Below the pieces are notes generated by a model. That model saw only the letters and a program-made list of their open reading frames with translations, was not told the origin of the DNA and made no database searches. Positions 1 through 10,064 of a stretch of DNA of 64,000 nt are shown piece after piece. The DNA is from Thalassovita litoralis (GTDB lineage: Bacteria > Pseudomonadota > Alphaproteobacteria > Rhodobacterales > Rhodobacteraceae). The DNA is taken from assembly GCF_900182725.1 (NCBI RefSeq), contig NZ_FXTO01000006.1, positions 1 through 64,000 of the forward strand, in the 5' to 3' direction. The translations under genes were made by a program, and so were the position numbers. Numbering within the stretch: position 1 is the first letter of the stretch; every line of letters begins with the position of its first letter.

Positions 1-99
1 GGCGGCGGGTCGCCACCCGATATGACCGCTGCCCCGAAGTCTTCCTCTCGGCCATCGCTCTCGCCGCAACAGTCATGTTTTGGTTATGAGTCCTGAGCC
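1..99 (+). mobile_element. right end of an IS5-family insertion sequence (partial)
   Basis: The first 89 bases carry the C-terminus of a transposase, and the following bases (GAGTCCTGAGCC, ending near 99) look like the terminal inverted repeat of IS427-type IS5 elements, with TA at 100-101 as a possible target duplication. The rest of the element lies outside the window, so the other terminus cannot be compared. The element sits directly against the truncated sugar-nucleotide gene that starts at 120. The family call rests on the transposase tail; the exact end is inferred. Confidence 0.6.
3..89 (+). CDS. IS5-family transposase, C-terminal fragment
   Basis: An open frame running from the window edge reads 28 residues beginning RRVATRYDRCPEVF and ending FWL before the TGA at 87-89. 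RxATRYDR followed by a hydrophobic stretch and a final FWL is the usual C-terminus of IS5/IS427-type DDE transposases. The tail contains the Arg/Tyr/Asp segment but none of the catalytic DDE residues, which would lie upstream. It is partial only because of the window edge, so nothing can be said about whether the whole transposase is intact. Confidence 0.65.
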   Translation, partial: RRVATRYDRCPEVFLSAIALAATVMFWL

Positions 100-119
100 T
101 AAGCGCCGGGGCATCTGCC

Positions 120-1802
120 ATGCTGGGCTTGTCGCGCATTCGGTTGAATGCGTTTGAAACAGGTGGCATGAAACCAACGGCCATTTTGACCTGTATCTTG
201 GTCGGTGCGGGGCTGTTGTCGAACATGGTGCTTGATTCGCCATTCGGGGCACCGATGTTCCCGGTTTTCGGGATGATTTTCTTTATTTCCGTGGTGGCGA
301 CACGGAATTTTATGCGCGGTGTTTTGCTGACGGTATATCGAAACGCAAAGAACCGGACTCGTGTGATTATTTATGGTGCGGGTCAAACAGGGCAACAGTT
401 GGCGGCGGCCTTGCGGACGGATAACGCCGTGGTTTTGGTGGCCTTTGTCGATGACAACCCCCGTCTGCAAAGCCTGACCGTTTCGGGGGCCCCCGTTTAT
501 GCCTCCAGCCGTATGAAAGACCTGATTGCGAATAAATCCGTGGATCGGGTGGTGCTGGCCATGCCATCCTCAACCCCGGCAGTGCAGGCGCGAATTGCCA
601 TGCGTCTGCGGGAAATGGGATGCGAGGTTCACGCGCTGCCATCCTTCGCTGAACTGATCCAGCAGAAAGACCTGAACAAGCGCAGCTCGCCTGTTTCGCT
701 GGATGATTTGCTGGGCCGCAACAAGCTGGAAAATGAACTGCCGGAAGTGGCGGAAAGCTATCACAATCGCTGCATTCTGATCACCGGGGCAGGGGGGGCC
801 ATCGGGTCCGAACTGTGCCGTCAGTTGGTGGCCTGTAAACCCGCGCGGCTGGTGTTGTTCGATCACAGCGAACTGGCGCTGTATAACATCGAAAAAGAAC
901 TGCAAGATTTGGATGTCACACAGGGGATTGAACTGATTTCAATCTTGGGGTCGGTGTGTGATCCGGTGCTTTGTGCGAAAGTCCTGCATGATCACAAGGT
1001 CGAGGTCGTCCTTCATGCTGCGGCGTATAAACACGTTCCAATGGTCGAAAAGAACGAAATCGCGGGTCTGAACAACAATGTTCTAGGGACAAAGACGCTT
1101 GCCGATGCGGCGTTAAAGGCCAAGGTCAGCCGGTTTATTCTGGTGTCGTCCGACAAGGCTGTGCGCCCCACTAATGTGATGGGCGCGTCGAAACGGCTGG
1201 CAGAACTGGTGGTGCAGGATTTAGCCACCCGCGCGGACAAAACCCGCTTTGCGATGGTGCGGTTCGGCAATGTGCTGGGATCGTCCGGGTCTGTGATCCC
1301 GCTGTTCGAGGAGCAGATCGCCCGTGGTGGCCCCGTGACGCTGACGCACCATGATGTCGCCCGCTATTTCATGACGATTTCCGAAGCGGCGCGTCTGGTG
1401 CTGTTGGCTGGATCGTATTCCCGTGGCGGGGATTTGTTCGTGCTGAATATGGGCGAATTGGTCCCGATCAAGAAACTGGCGCGCCAGATGATCGAAGGTG
1501 CCGGGTATTCGGTGCTGGATAAAAACAACCCCGATGGCGACATCGAAATCGTGGTGACGGGGCTGCGCCCTGGCGAAAAGCTGATCGAGGAATTGCTGAT
1601 TTCCCCGGACATGCTGACCACGCCACACCCCAAGATCATGCGGGCGCAGGAAACCTATCTGTCGGAACTGGAAATGGCCAATGCGATAAAGGACTTGCGC
1701 ATTGCTGTCGAAGGATCAGATGAAGAAGCCGCCCGCGCTGTCATCGCCCGCTGGGTGGAAAAGACCCGCGAACCATCGCGCGAACCGCTGCAAATCGGCT
1801 GA
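120..1802 (+). CDS. FlaA1/CapD-like nucleoside-diphosphate-sugar epimerase/dehydratase, 5'-truncated
   Basis: Membrane-anchored NAD(P)-dependent enzyme acting on UDP-sugars for surface polysaccharide or glycan synthesis (WbpM/CapD/FlaA1 group, extended SDR fold). Visible parts: two hydrophobic segments in the first 70 residues, a first nucleotide-binding domain at about 80-90 (IIYGAGQTG), the main Rossmann motif TGAGGAIGSE near 221-230, YKHVPM, and SSDKAVRPTNVMGASKR near 343-359. The usual YxxxK is MxxxK, which is normal for this group. Full-length members are about 600-650 residues with four N-terminal membrane helices; this frame has 560 and lacks the first two. The frame stays open upstream to the IS end at about 100 with no better start, so the 5' end was probably lost by insertion. 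ATG 120 has only a weak GGGG upstream. It may be a pseudogene or driven by an IS-borne promoter. Confidence 0.85.
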   Translation: MLGLSRIRLNAFETGGMKPTAILTCILVGAGLLSNMVLDSPFGAPMFPVFGMIFFISVVATRNFMRGVLLTVYRNAKNRTRVIIYGAGQTGQQLAAALRTDNAVVLVAFVDDNPRLQSLTVSGAPVYASSRMKDLIANKSVDRVVLAMPSSTPAVQARIAMRLREMGCEVHALPSFAELIQQKDLNKRSSPVSLDDLLGRNKLENELPEVAESYHNRCILITGAGGAIGSELCRQLVACKPARLVLFDHSELALYNIEKELQDLDVTQGIELISILGSVCDPVLCAKVLHDHKVEVVLHAAAYKHVPMVEKNEIAGLNNNVLGTKTLADAALKAKVSRFILVSSDKAVRPTNVMGASKRLAELVVQDLATRADKTRFAMVRFGNVLGSSGSVIPLFEEQIARGGPVTLTHHDVARYFMTISEAARLVLLAGSYSRGGDLFVLNMGELVPIKKLARQMIEGAGYSVLDKNNPDGDIEIVVTGLRPGEKLIEELLISPDMLTTPHPKIMRAQETYLSELEMANAIKDLRIAVEGSDEEAARAVIARWVEKTREPSREPLQIG

Positions 1803-1842
1803 TCTGCGGCGTCTGACTATTTTAACCGTTACAAAATATGGG

Positions 1843-4344
<2,502 letters not shown>

Positions 4345-4346
4345 AT

Positions 4347-4380
4347 AAAAAACAGGGCCTTTCGTGGCCCTGTTTTTTTA
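4347..4380 (+). terminator. intrinsic terminator of gyrB
   Basis: ACAGGGCC at 4352-4359 pairs with GGCCCTGT at 4366-4373 across a six-base loop, followed by a run of seven T. An A-run before the stem gives a T-run in the opposite orientation, so it can also end transcription of the convergent gene at 4403-5101. Confidence 0.93.
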
Positions 4381-4402
4381 TTCCGTAGGTTTGCCAGAAC
4401 AA

Positions 4403-5101
4403 TCAGAACAGATGGAACCTTGGGTCGCTTGCGAAAAGCTGGGTCGAATAGGATTGTTCGGCCCCGAAATCATGCGGCACCTGTTCGGCGGTTCTGCGGC
4501 CTGAATTGGAAAGCGATTTGAAAAAATCGAACCCATAAACAGAAATCGTTTCAAACGGCAGGCTGTGCATCAGTTCCAAAACCATCATCCCGGTTGAAGG
4601 GGGACCGCCCAGTTTTTGCGACAGGCAATCCATTGGGGCGGGCGGGTTCAGGAAAAAACCGTTGCGGCGGGCATAGTCATAAGGCAGGCGTTTCCGCTTC
4701 CGGGTCATCCACAAAAGCCGATCAGGGGACAGTTGCGCCAGACGGTCTGATTTCAATGGGATCGAAGTCGCCAGCCAATCGGTGCGGGTGCCGTGGCTGT
4801 GTGGCGCGGGTTGCGGTGCGCTGTTCATCCGCAGCACGATGTCATGGGCATCAATATCAGCCCCCAGCGCCTTTTCACCCAAGGAACGGGCATTGCCAAC
4901 CACGGCAATCCGCTGTCCTGCGGCAGCTTGTTTCAGGTCCGCCAGCGTATCAGACCACGCTTGCAGGCCTGTTTCGTCGCGGCGCAGACGTGCATGGAGG
5001 AACCGCAGGCGATCACCCAACCCAGATTTGCCGAACGACGTGGAAAGGGGACGGGCCGTTGTGCCGGGGGAAACTAACGTGTGGTGGGTGGTATCACTCA
5101 T
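4403..5101 (-). CDS. glycosyltransferase family 29 (sialyltransferase-like) protein
   Basis: About 232 residues. Residues 64-93 (RIAVVGNARSLG, then DIDAHDIVLRMN) match sialylmotif L of GT29 sialyltransferases, and PPSTGMMVLEL near 167 followed by ISVYGFDFF matches sialylmotif S. In characterised GT29 enzymes these bind CMP-sialic acid, so transfer of a nonulosonic acid to a surface glycan is the family-based expectation; donor and acceptor are not shown here. No signal peptide or membrane helix is obvious, suggesting a cytoplasmic enzyme. The ATG at 5101 was taken, though a GTG at 5125 would add eight residues; neither has a clear ribosome binding site. It stands alone, convergent with gyrB, with no nonulosonate synthesis genes in view. 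Confidence 0.75.
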   Translation of the reverse strand: MSDTTHHTLVSPGTTARPLSTSFGKSGLGDRLRFLHARLRRDETGLQAWSDTLADLKQAAAGQRIAVVGNARSLGEKALGADIDAHDIVLRMNSAPQPAPHSHGTRTDWLATSIPLKSDRLAQLSPDRLLWMTRKRKRLPYDYARRNGFFLNPPAPMDCLSQKLGGPPSTGMMVLELMHSLPFETISVYGFDFFKSLSNSGRRTAEQVPHDFGAEQSYSTQLFASDPRFHLF

Positions 5102-5178
5102 GTGCGGCGCTGCTGTGCTGGTCACGATGACTGCTCAGCTAACAGGCGAAACTGAACCCAACCTGAAGCCGCTGAAGG

Positions 5179-6522
5179 TTAGCGGTTTATATTGTCCGCT
5201 TGGGGTATACGAAGTTCGATGCGCGCGCCGTTCAGGGTTTTACCCTTGGTGATGGTCACGGTGATTCCGTTGCGTTCTGCTGCGGCGCGGACAATCGACA
5301 GGCCCAGCCCGGTTCCTTGATGCCGACCAGAACGAAAGAAACGCTGAAACACTTGTTGGTGGCGGTCCACGGGAATGCCGGGGCCGTTATCCTCGACGGC
5401 GATCAGTCCGGTGGTGCCTTCGCTGCTTAGCTCCAGTCGTACATGGGCGGGGCGGCCCCCGTGCAGCGCCGCGTTTTCCAGAAGGTTACGCAAAATCAGG
5501 CGCAAATCTTCGGGGGACATTGTGATGTTCAGGGGGGTAATGCTGTGCAGATCAGCGGCGGCGACCAGATCGCCCTGGGACTGGGTTAAATCTTGTATGG
5601 CTTGACGGGCCAGGGGTTCAGGATCAAAGGTGGACTGGCTGGCCATTGGCCTGTCGGCGCGGGCCTGTGCCAACAGGCTGGCGCTGAGCGCGGTTGCCTT
5701 GTCCACACCTTCGATCAGGTTGCGCAGACGTTGGCGGTTTTCCGCGTTCAGGTCATCGGTGTCGAAGGTCTGGCACTGGGCTTTGATGATCGTCAGGGGG
5801 GTGCGCAATTCATGCGCGGCGTCGTCAATAAATTTCCGTTCCCGTTCCATAAAACGCGTGACACGGGAAAACAGCCCATTCAGGGCGCTGACGATAGGTT
5901 TCAGTTCACTGGGCTGGTGATCAACATCCAATGCGTCCAACCGCTGCGGATCGCGCCGGATCAACAGGTCCGATAAGGTTTGCAATGGTCGCAGCCCGTT
6001 TCGTACCAGTACCAGTACGCCAAATAGCAGCACCCCCAGCGCCAGCAGCATCGGCAGAGAGGTCGAAAGGATCAGGCTGCCCAGCAGCTCATCGCGTTCT
6101 TCGTTGAACTGCCCGGCGATGATCAGGTGTCCGGCGGCGCTATGGTTTTGCATCATGGTCCAGCCATTCCACTGAAAGGGACCATCCTGCTCGGATACGG
6201 GGAGCGTCAGTTTCGGATGCGACGCATAAATCAAGGAACCGTCTGGCCCTAGCACCAGCAGATAAAATTCGTCTTCGTCCTCTAGGTCTTCCAAGGGGAT
6301 ATTAGACGGATAATTCGTATCAATCCGCGTTTGGAAAACCCGTGCTGTGGCATGGTTCAGGTTCAGCAGATTCGCGCTCACGGCTTCGTCAATCTCGACA
6401 AAGGCGTGAACGGCGGCCAAGGCCATCGCGCTAAGCCACGACAGAACGATCACCGGGATCAGGCGGCGCTGAATACGGCTGCGAATGCTGTTTCGTGTGT
6501 CAGGTCGGTTTTTCGATGACAT
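5179..6522 (-). CDS. two-component sensor histidine kinase
   Basis: Membrane sensor kinase of the EnvZ/QseC-like class, 447 residues. A first membrane helix spans about 21-41, a periplasmic sensor region 42-150, and a second helix about 152-174, followed by a HAMP-like linker. The phosphoacceptor is His237 in FIDDAAHELRTPLT; the ATPase domain shows LRNLLENAALHGG (N box), DNGPGIP (G1) and GTGLGLSIV (G2). The periplasmic part contains an acidic patch (LEDLEDEDE, about 78-86), as seen in some cation or cationic-peptide sensors, but the ligand is unknown. The start overlaps the end of the response regulator gene by 23 bases, so the two are co-translated. The target may be the divergent exb/tonB operon. 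Confidence 0.92.
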   Translation of the reverse strand: MSSKNRPDTRNSIRSRIQRRLIPVIVLSWLSAMALAAVHAFVEIDEAVSANLLNLNHATARVFQTRIDTNYPSNIPLEDLEDEDEFYLLVLGPDGSLIYASHPKLTLPVSEQDGPFQWNGWTMMQNHSAAGHLIIAGQFNEERDELLGSLILSTSLPMLLALGVLLFGVLVLVRNGLRPLQTLSDLLIRRDPQRLDALDVDHQPSELKPIVSALNGLFSRVTRFMERERKFIDDAAHELRTPLTIIKAQCQTFDTDDLNAENRQRLRNLIEGVDKATALSASLLAQARADRPMASQSTFDPEPLARQAIQDLTQSQGDLVAAADLHSITPLNITMSPEDLRLILRNLLENAALHGGRPAHVRLELSSEGTTGLIAVEDNGPGIPVDRHQQVFQRFFRSGRHQGTGLGLSIVRAAAERNGITVTITKGKTLNGARIELRIPQADNINR

Positions 6523-7168
6523 AGCCCATGCCCCGGATGGTGCGGATCAGATCTTTGCCCAGTTTGCGGCGTATTTGGGAAACGTAAACCTCGATCGTGT
6601 TGCTTTCGGCACCTTCGTCCCAACCATACAGGGATTCGGCCAGTTCGGATTTGGATACGATATGGCCGCGCCGTTCGATCAGAAGCAATAGCAAGCGATA
6701 GGCCTGCATCGGCAAATCCACCCGCTGTCCCCCCAGCAGAACGGCATGGTCCTGCGGGTGGATGGTGATATTGCCGTGGGTCAGTTCCGGGGTGCTGCGC
6801 CCGCTGGCGCGGCGTAGTTGCACCCGGCACCGGGCCAGCAATTCATCCATGTCAAAGGGCTTGGTCACGTAATCATCCGCCCCCAAATCCAGCCCCTCGA
6901 CCCGGTTTTCCGTGGTTTCGCGGGCGGTCAGGATGATCACGGGTACGGGAATGTCCTGCTGCCGAACCCAGCGCAGCAGGGACAGGCCATCGCGATCAGG
7001 CAGGCCAAGGTCCAGTACGATCAGTTGGAATTGTCCATTGCGCAGGGCTTCTTCGGCGGTGTCGGCATCGGCAGCCCAATCCACATGGTAGCCCGCCCGC
7101 GTCATAGACACGCGGATTGCGTCTGCGATCAATGGTTCGTCTTCGACCAGCAGGATCCGAATAGGCAT
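6500..7168 (-). CDS. two-component response regulator, OmpR/PhoB family
   Basis: DNA-binding partner of the downstream kinase, 222 residues from the ATG at 7168. The receiver domain has the acidic pair E9/D10, phosphoacceptor Asp53 (VLDLGLPDRDG) and Lys103 (YVTKPFD). The winged-helix effector domain occupies about 125-220, with the recognition region SNTIEVYVSQIRRKL and RTIRGMGY. The reading frame is open further upstream but the family begins at MPIRILLVEDE. It is the first gene of the kinase operon and is divergent from the exb/tonB operon across about 200 bases, so control of that operon or autoregulation is plausible but unproven. Confidence 0.93.
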   Translation of the reverse strand: MPIRILLVEDEPLIADAIRVSMTRAGYHVDWAADADTAEEALRNGQFQLIVLDLGLPDRDGLSLLRWVRQQDIPVPVIILTARETTENRVEGLDLGADDYVTKPFDMDELLARCRVQLRRASGRSTPELTHGNITIHPQDHAVLLGGQRVDLPMQAYRLLLLLIERRGHIVSKSELAESLYGWDEGAESNTIEVYVSQIRRKLGKDLIRTIRGMGYVIEKPT

Positions 7169-7386
7169 ATTCCTTTGTCGTGGCCCTTTGGGCGGTGTTT
7201 TCCCATGAAAAGGCGTAGCAATCGCGGGCATCGGCAACAAGCCCTTGGTGAAAACTCCGTGATACCTTAGTGTTTTGATAAAGAAATATTGCCTTTCCAG
7301 CCTGTCTGCGGTAGACGCAGGCGAACGCCAGACCGCCCAGTATGGGGATCCAGCCGGAAATCTTGTGAAATCAGGTGCTGCTGGCG
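7169..7386. other. divergent intergenic region between two-component and exb/tonB operons
   Basis: About 218 bases with no gene that can be supported. It must hold the promoters for both divergent operons. An AT-rich core lies at about 7265-7290, but no convincing -35/-10 pair or Fur-like box stood out by eye. Confidence 0.5.
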
Positions 7387-7794
7387 ATGAGAGTCCTTCT
7401 GACTGCATTAACGATCTGTCTGTGTTCTGGCACAGCCCATGCCGAGGGCGGCTTGGACATCGAATTGAACGCCGCCAGCCCGCAAGCCGGGGTCTGCACG
7501 CTAAGCTTTCTGGTGAAAAACAGCCATTCCAGCCCGATCGAGCAGGCCGTGTACGAGGCGGTTTTCTTTGATGCTGCCGGACAGGTAGAGCGCCTGACGT
7601 TGTTTGATTTCGGGGAATTGCCGATGGGACGGCCACGTGTGCGGCAATTTGCGGTGCCTGATCTGAACTGTGCCGATCTGGGGCAAATCTTGTTGAACGG
7701 GGCCAATACCTGCCGCGTGGCGGGGGCGGATTCGTCGGTTTGCGCGCAAGGGCTGACCACCCACAGCCGGGTGACGATTGGGTTGCAGGGGTAA
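7387..7794 (+). CDS. small periplasmic protein leading the exb/tonB operon
   Basis: About 135 residues. The N-terminus (MRVLLTALTICLCSGTAHA) is a typical Sec signal peptide with an AxA cleavage site, so the mature protein is periplasmic. The body contains LFDFGELPMGRPRVRQF and four cysteines that could form disulfides. I recognise it as the conserved protein found in front of exbB in Rhodobacteraceae, where it is sometimes named only as a signal-sequence domain protein; its function is not known. A GTG at 7375 would add four residues; the ATG at 7387 is preferred for its signal peptide and upstream AGG. Only nine bases separate it from exbB, suggesting a role with the TonB machinery. Confidence 0.75.
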   Translation: MRVLLTALTICLCSGTAHAEGGLDIELNAASPQAGVCTLSFLVKNSHSSPIEQAVYEAVFFDAAGQVERLTLFDFGELPMGRPRVRQFAVPDLNCADLGQILLNGANTCRVAGADSSVCAQGLTTHSRVTIGLQG

Positions 7795-7803
7795 GGTGCG
7801 GAT

Positions 7804-8445
7804 ATGAGCGGTTATCTGGAAAAGCTGATCGAGGCGGCCCAGTTGGGCGGGCCTGTGGTCATGATACTTGTGGCGATGTCCGTGGTGACGCTGACAGTGG
7901 TGCTGTTCAAGCTGTGGCAGTTCCATGCGGTCGGGGTGGGGCGGCACAAAATCCTGTCGCGTGCGGTTGCTGAATGGGATGCGGGACAACAGCACGATGC
8001 GCGACAGATGTTGATGCGTTCGCGCAGCTATCTGGCGCCATTGGTCGGGCGGGCTTTTGATGCGCCGAACGGGGCGGACAACCGCCTGCGAGCAGAGGCA
8101 GAGGCGCAATTCAGCGCATTAGAACGCGGGTTCCGCCTTCTGGATACCGTGGCGCAGATCGCGCCGCTGCTGGGGCTGTTCGGAACGGTTTTGGGCATGA
8201 TCGAGGCGTTTCAGGCGTTGCAACAGGCCGGGGCGCAGGTGGACCCGTCAATTCTGGCCGGTGGGATTTGGGTGGCGTTGCTGACAACGGCGGTGGGTCT
8301 GATCGTGGCCATGCCTGCCTCGGCCTTGCTCAGTTGGTTCGAGGGGCGGATCGAGGCGGATCGCGTGCTGGCCGATCATGCTCTGATGACGGTTCTGGTG
8401 CCGCAAACGGCGGCGGCTGGGGTCAGCCATGCTGAAGCGGCGTAA
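7804..8445 (+). CDS. exbB: MotA/TolQ/ExbB proton channel family protein (ExbB)
   Basis: Inner-membrane subunit that, with ExbD, converts the proton gradient into motion of TonB for outer-membrane uptake. It has 213 residues, with membrane helices at about 15-38, 113-135 and 150-180. The conserved stretch APLLGLFGTVLGMIEAFQ (second helix) and the Thr-containing third helix (GGIWVALLTTAVGLIVAMP) are diagnostic of the family. The preceding small periplasmic gene ends nine bases upstream, and exbD overlaps its 3' end by 17 bases. TolQ is excluded by the neighbours, which are ExbD and TonB rather than TolA/TolB/Pal. Confidence 0.92.
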   Translation: MSGYLEKLIEAAQLGGPVVMILVAMSVVTLTVVLFKLWQFHAVGVGRHKILSRAVAEWDAGQQHDARQMLMRSRSYLAPLVGRAFDAPNGADNRLRAEAEAQFSALERGFRLLDTVAQIAPLLGLFGTVLGMIEAFQALQQAGAQVDPSILAGGIWVALLTTAVGLIVAMPASALLSWFEGRIEADRVLADHALMTVLVPQTAAAGVSHAEAA

Positions 8446-8806
8446 ACCCCGGCGCAGATTGTCGATGGCGCCGCTGATCGACATTATTTTCCTGCTGCTG
8501 CTGTTCTTCATGCTGAGTTCCACGTTTTCGCGGTTTGCGCAGGTCGAACTGACAGCGGCAGGCGCGGGGAAGGTGCCCGATGATGCGGCAAAACCGCTGT
8601 TTATTCAGCTATCCCCGGCAACGCTGAGCCTGAATGGCCGGGATATGGCGCTGGCGGATTTGCAGCCTACCTTGCAGGAGCAGGACAAGCCCCGGCTGCT
8701 GGTCAGCCTGAAGGGGGACGTTGATACACAGCGATTGACGGATCTTCTGGTGGTGCTGCGCGGCGTGTCGGGGGCGTCCGTGACAGTGCTGGAGGGCGCG
8801 GGATGA
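8429..8806 (+). CDS. exbD: biopolymer transport protein ExbD (first copy)
   Basis: Single-span inner-membrane subunit of the ExbB-ExbD motor, 125 residues. After a very basic N-terminus (MLKRRKPRRR) comes the helix MAPLIDIIFLLLLFFML, carrying the conserved proton-handling Asp (Asp18; equivalent to Asp25 of E. coli ExbD). The periplasmic domain follows. It overlaps exbB by 17 bases and the next exbD by four (ATGA), so the three are translationally coupled. This copy has the residue needed for function, in contrast to the next one. Confidence 0.93.
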   Translation: MLKRRKPRRRLSMAPLIDIIFLLLLFFMLSSTFSRFAQVELTAAGAGKVPDDAAKPLFIQLSPATLSLNGRDMALADLQPTLQEQDKPRLLVSLKGDVDTQRLTDLLVVLRGVSGASVTVLEGAG

Positions 8807-9180
8807 AGCGGTCGTCCAAACGCGAACCCACGATTGCACTGATCAACGTGGTGTTCCTGATGCTGGTGTTTTTCATGGTGGCTGGCACGCTGTTGCAGCC
8901 GATGGACAAGACGTTGACCTTGGTGCGCACGGATCAGCTTGAAGGATTAGCCCCGCCCAAGGCGCTGGTGATCCATCCCGACGGGCGGCTGACCCATGCG
9001 GGGGAACCGCTGCCGGATGCGGCGGCGTTTTTGGCGTTGTTGCCCGAGGACGAGCGGCAAATCGTGCGGATCGTGCCGGACCGGGCCTTGGCCGCGCAAA
9101 AGATGGTGCAGATCGCCACCGCCCTGCGGGTGGCAGGGGCGGAAAAGGTAATGATCGTCACCGAAAGGGGGCTGGAATGA
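8803..9180 (+). CDS. ExbD-family protein with Asp-to-Asn change (second copy)
   Basis: A second 125-residue ExbD homologue, start overlapping the first by ATGA. The membrane helix reads IALINVVFLMLVFFMVAG: the position that holds the essential Asp in ExbD and TolR is Asn15 here. The rest of the fold (short cytoplasmic basic segment, one helix, periplasmic domain) is kept and the frame is intact. Family knowledge says that loss of this Asp abolishes proton-driven activity in E. coli ExbD. It may therefore form a heterodimer with the first ExbD, giving one active Asp per dimer. The tonB gene begins within its stop codon region (four-base overlap). Confidence 0.9.
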   Translation: MKRSSKREPTIALINVVFLMLVFFMVAGTLLQPMDKTLTLVRTDQLEGLAPPKALVIHPDGRLTHAGEPLPDAAAFLALLPEDERQIVRIVPDRALAAQKMVQIATALRVAGAEKVMIVTERGLE

Positions 9181-9983
9181 TTGTGGCAACCAAGCGGGCG
9201 AAATTGGCGGCGCTGACGGTGGCGCTGACGGTTCACGGAGCCTTGGCGATGCAGCTTGCGCCGAAACCGGCGGTGTTGGCCGAAGCCAGCGATGGCGCGG
9301 CAGAGGCGCGGATTGGCGGGTCGTTCGAGGATATGGCCGTGGGGACATTGGCCTCGCGGGTGGCCACGGATGTTGTGTCGCCGATGCCTGTTGCCGCGCA
9401 AACCCCCTTGGTTATGGAGCCTGTTGCGCCTGCGGCTCTGGCGGCCATTCCCGCGCCTATGGCTGCAAAACCGCAGCGCCCCGTGCAGGCCAAGCCAGTG
9501 AAGCCAGTAGAAGTGGCACACCCGCCCAAAGTACAACAGGCCACCAAGGAAACCCCGCGCCCCAAGCCACGCGCGGAACCGTTGGTGAAGCCCACCAGTA
9601 CCGTGACGGCTAAGGCGGGGAATGCCAAGGTGAATGCCCGTGCCGGATCGGCCACCGGCACAAAGGACGCCAAGGCCAAGCGGCAGGGTGTGACCAAGGC
9701 CAAGGGCACCGAAAGCGGCAATGCCGCCGTCAGCAATTACCCCGGCGTGGTCATGCGGCGCATTGCCCGCGTGCCGCGCCCGCGCGTGCGTAGCCCCGGC
9801 GCGGCGGTTGTGGTGTTCGCCGTGGCGCAAAGCGGGCAATTGTCCAGCGTTTCGCTGGGCCGCAGTTCCGGGTCGTCGCATCTGGATCAGGCGGCGTTGC
9901 GATTGGTGCGGCAGGCCGCCCCGTTCCCGGCCCCGCCCAAGGGGGCGCAGCGACGTTTTTCCATCCGGATCGAGGGGCGCTGA
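9177..9983 (+). CDS. tonB: TonB-family energy transducer
   Basis: Transmits ExbB-ExbD motor energy to outer-membrane TonB-dependent receptors. 268 residues: a short N-terminal helix (about 8-27) with His20, matching the position of the functionally important His20 of E. coli TonB; a long periplasmic linker rich in Pro, Lys and Ala (about 70-190); and a C-terminal TonB domain from about 180 (YPGVVMRRIARVPRPR, then LDQAALRLVRQAAPFPAPP). It is the last gene of the operon. No receptor or siderophore gene is adjacent, so the substrate is unknown. Confidence 0.88.
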   Translation: MIVATKRAKLAALTVALTVHGALAMQLAPKPAVLAEASDGAAEARIGGSFEDMAVGTLASRVATDVVSPMPVAAQTPLVMEPVAPAALAAIPAPMAAKPQRPVQAKPVKPVEVAHPPKVQQATKETPRPKPRAEPLVKPTSTVTAKAGNAKVNARAGSATGTKDAKAKRQGVTKAKGTESGNAAVSNYPGVVMRRIARVPRPRVRSPGAAVVVFAVAQSGQLSSVSLGRSSGSSHLDQAALRLVRQAAPFPAPPKGAQRRFSIRIEGR

Positions 9984-10064
9984 GCTAAAACAAACCATAG
10001 CCGATAGAAATATAGTCCTGACATAGTATAACCTGCCTATATGGCGGCGCTGTGGCGGGGCAGG

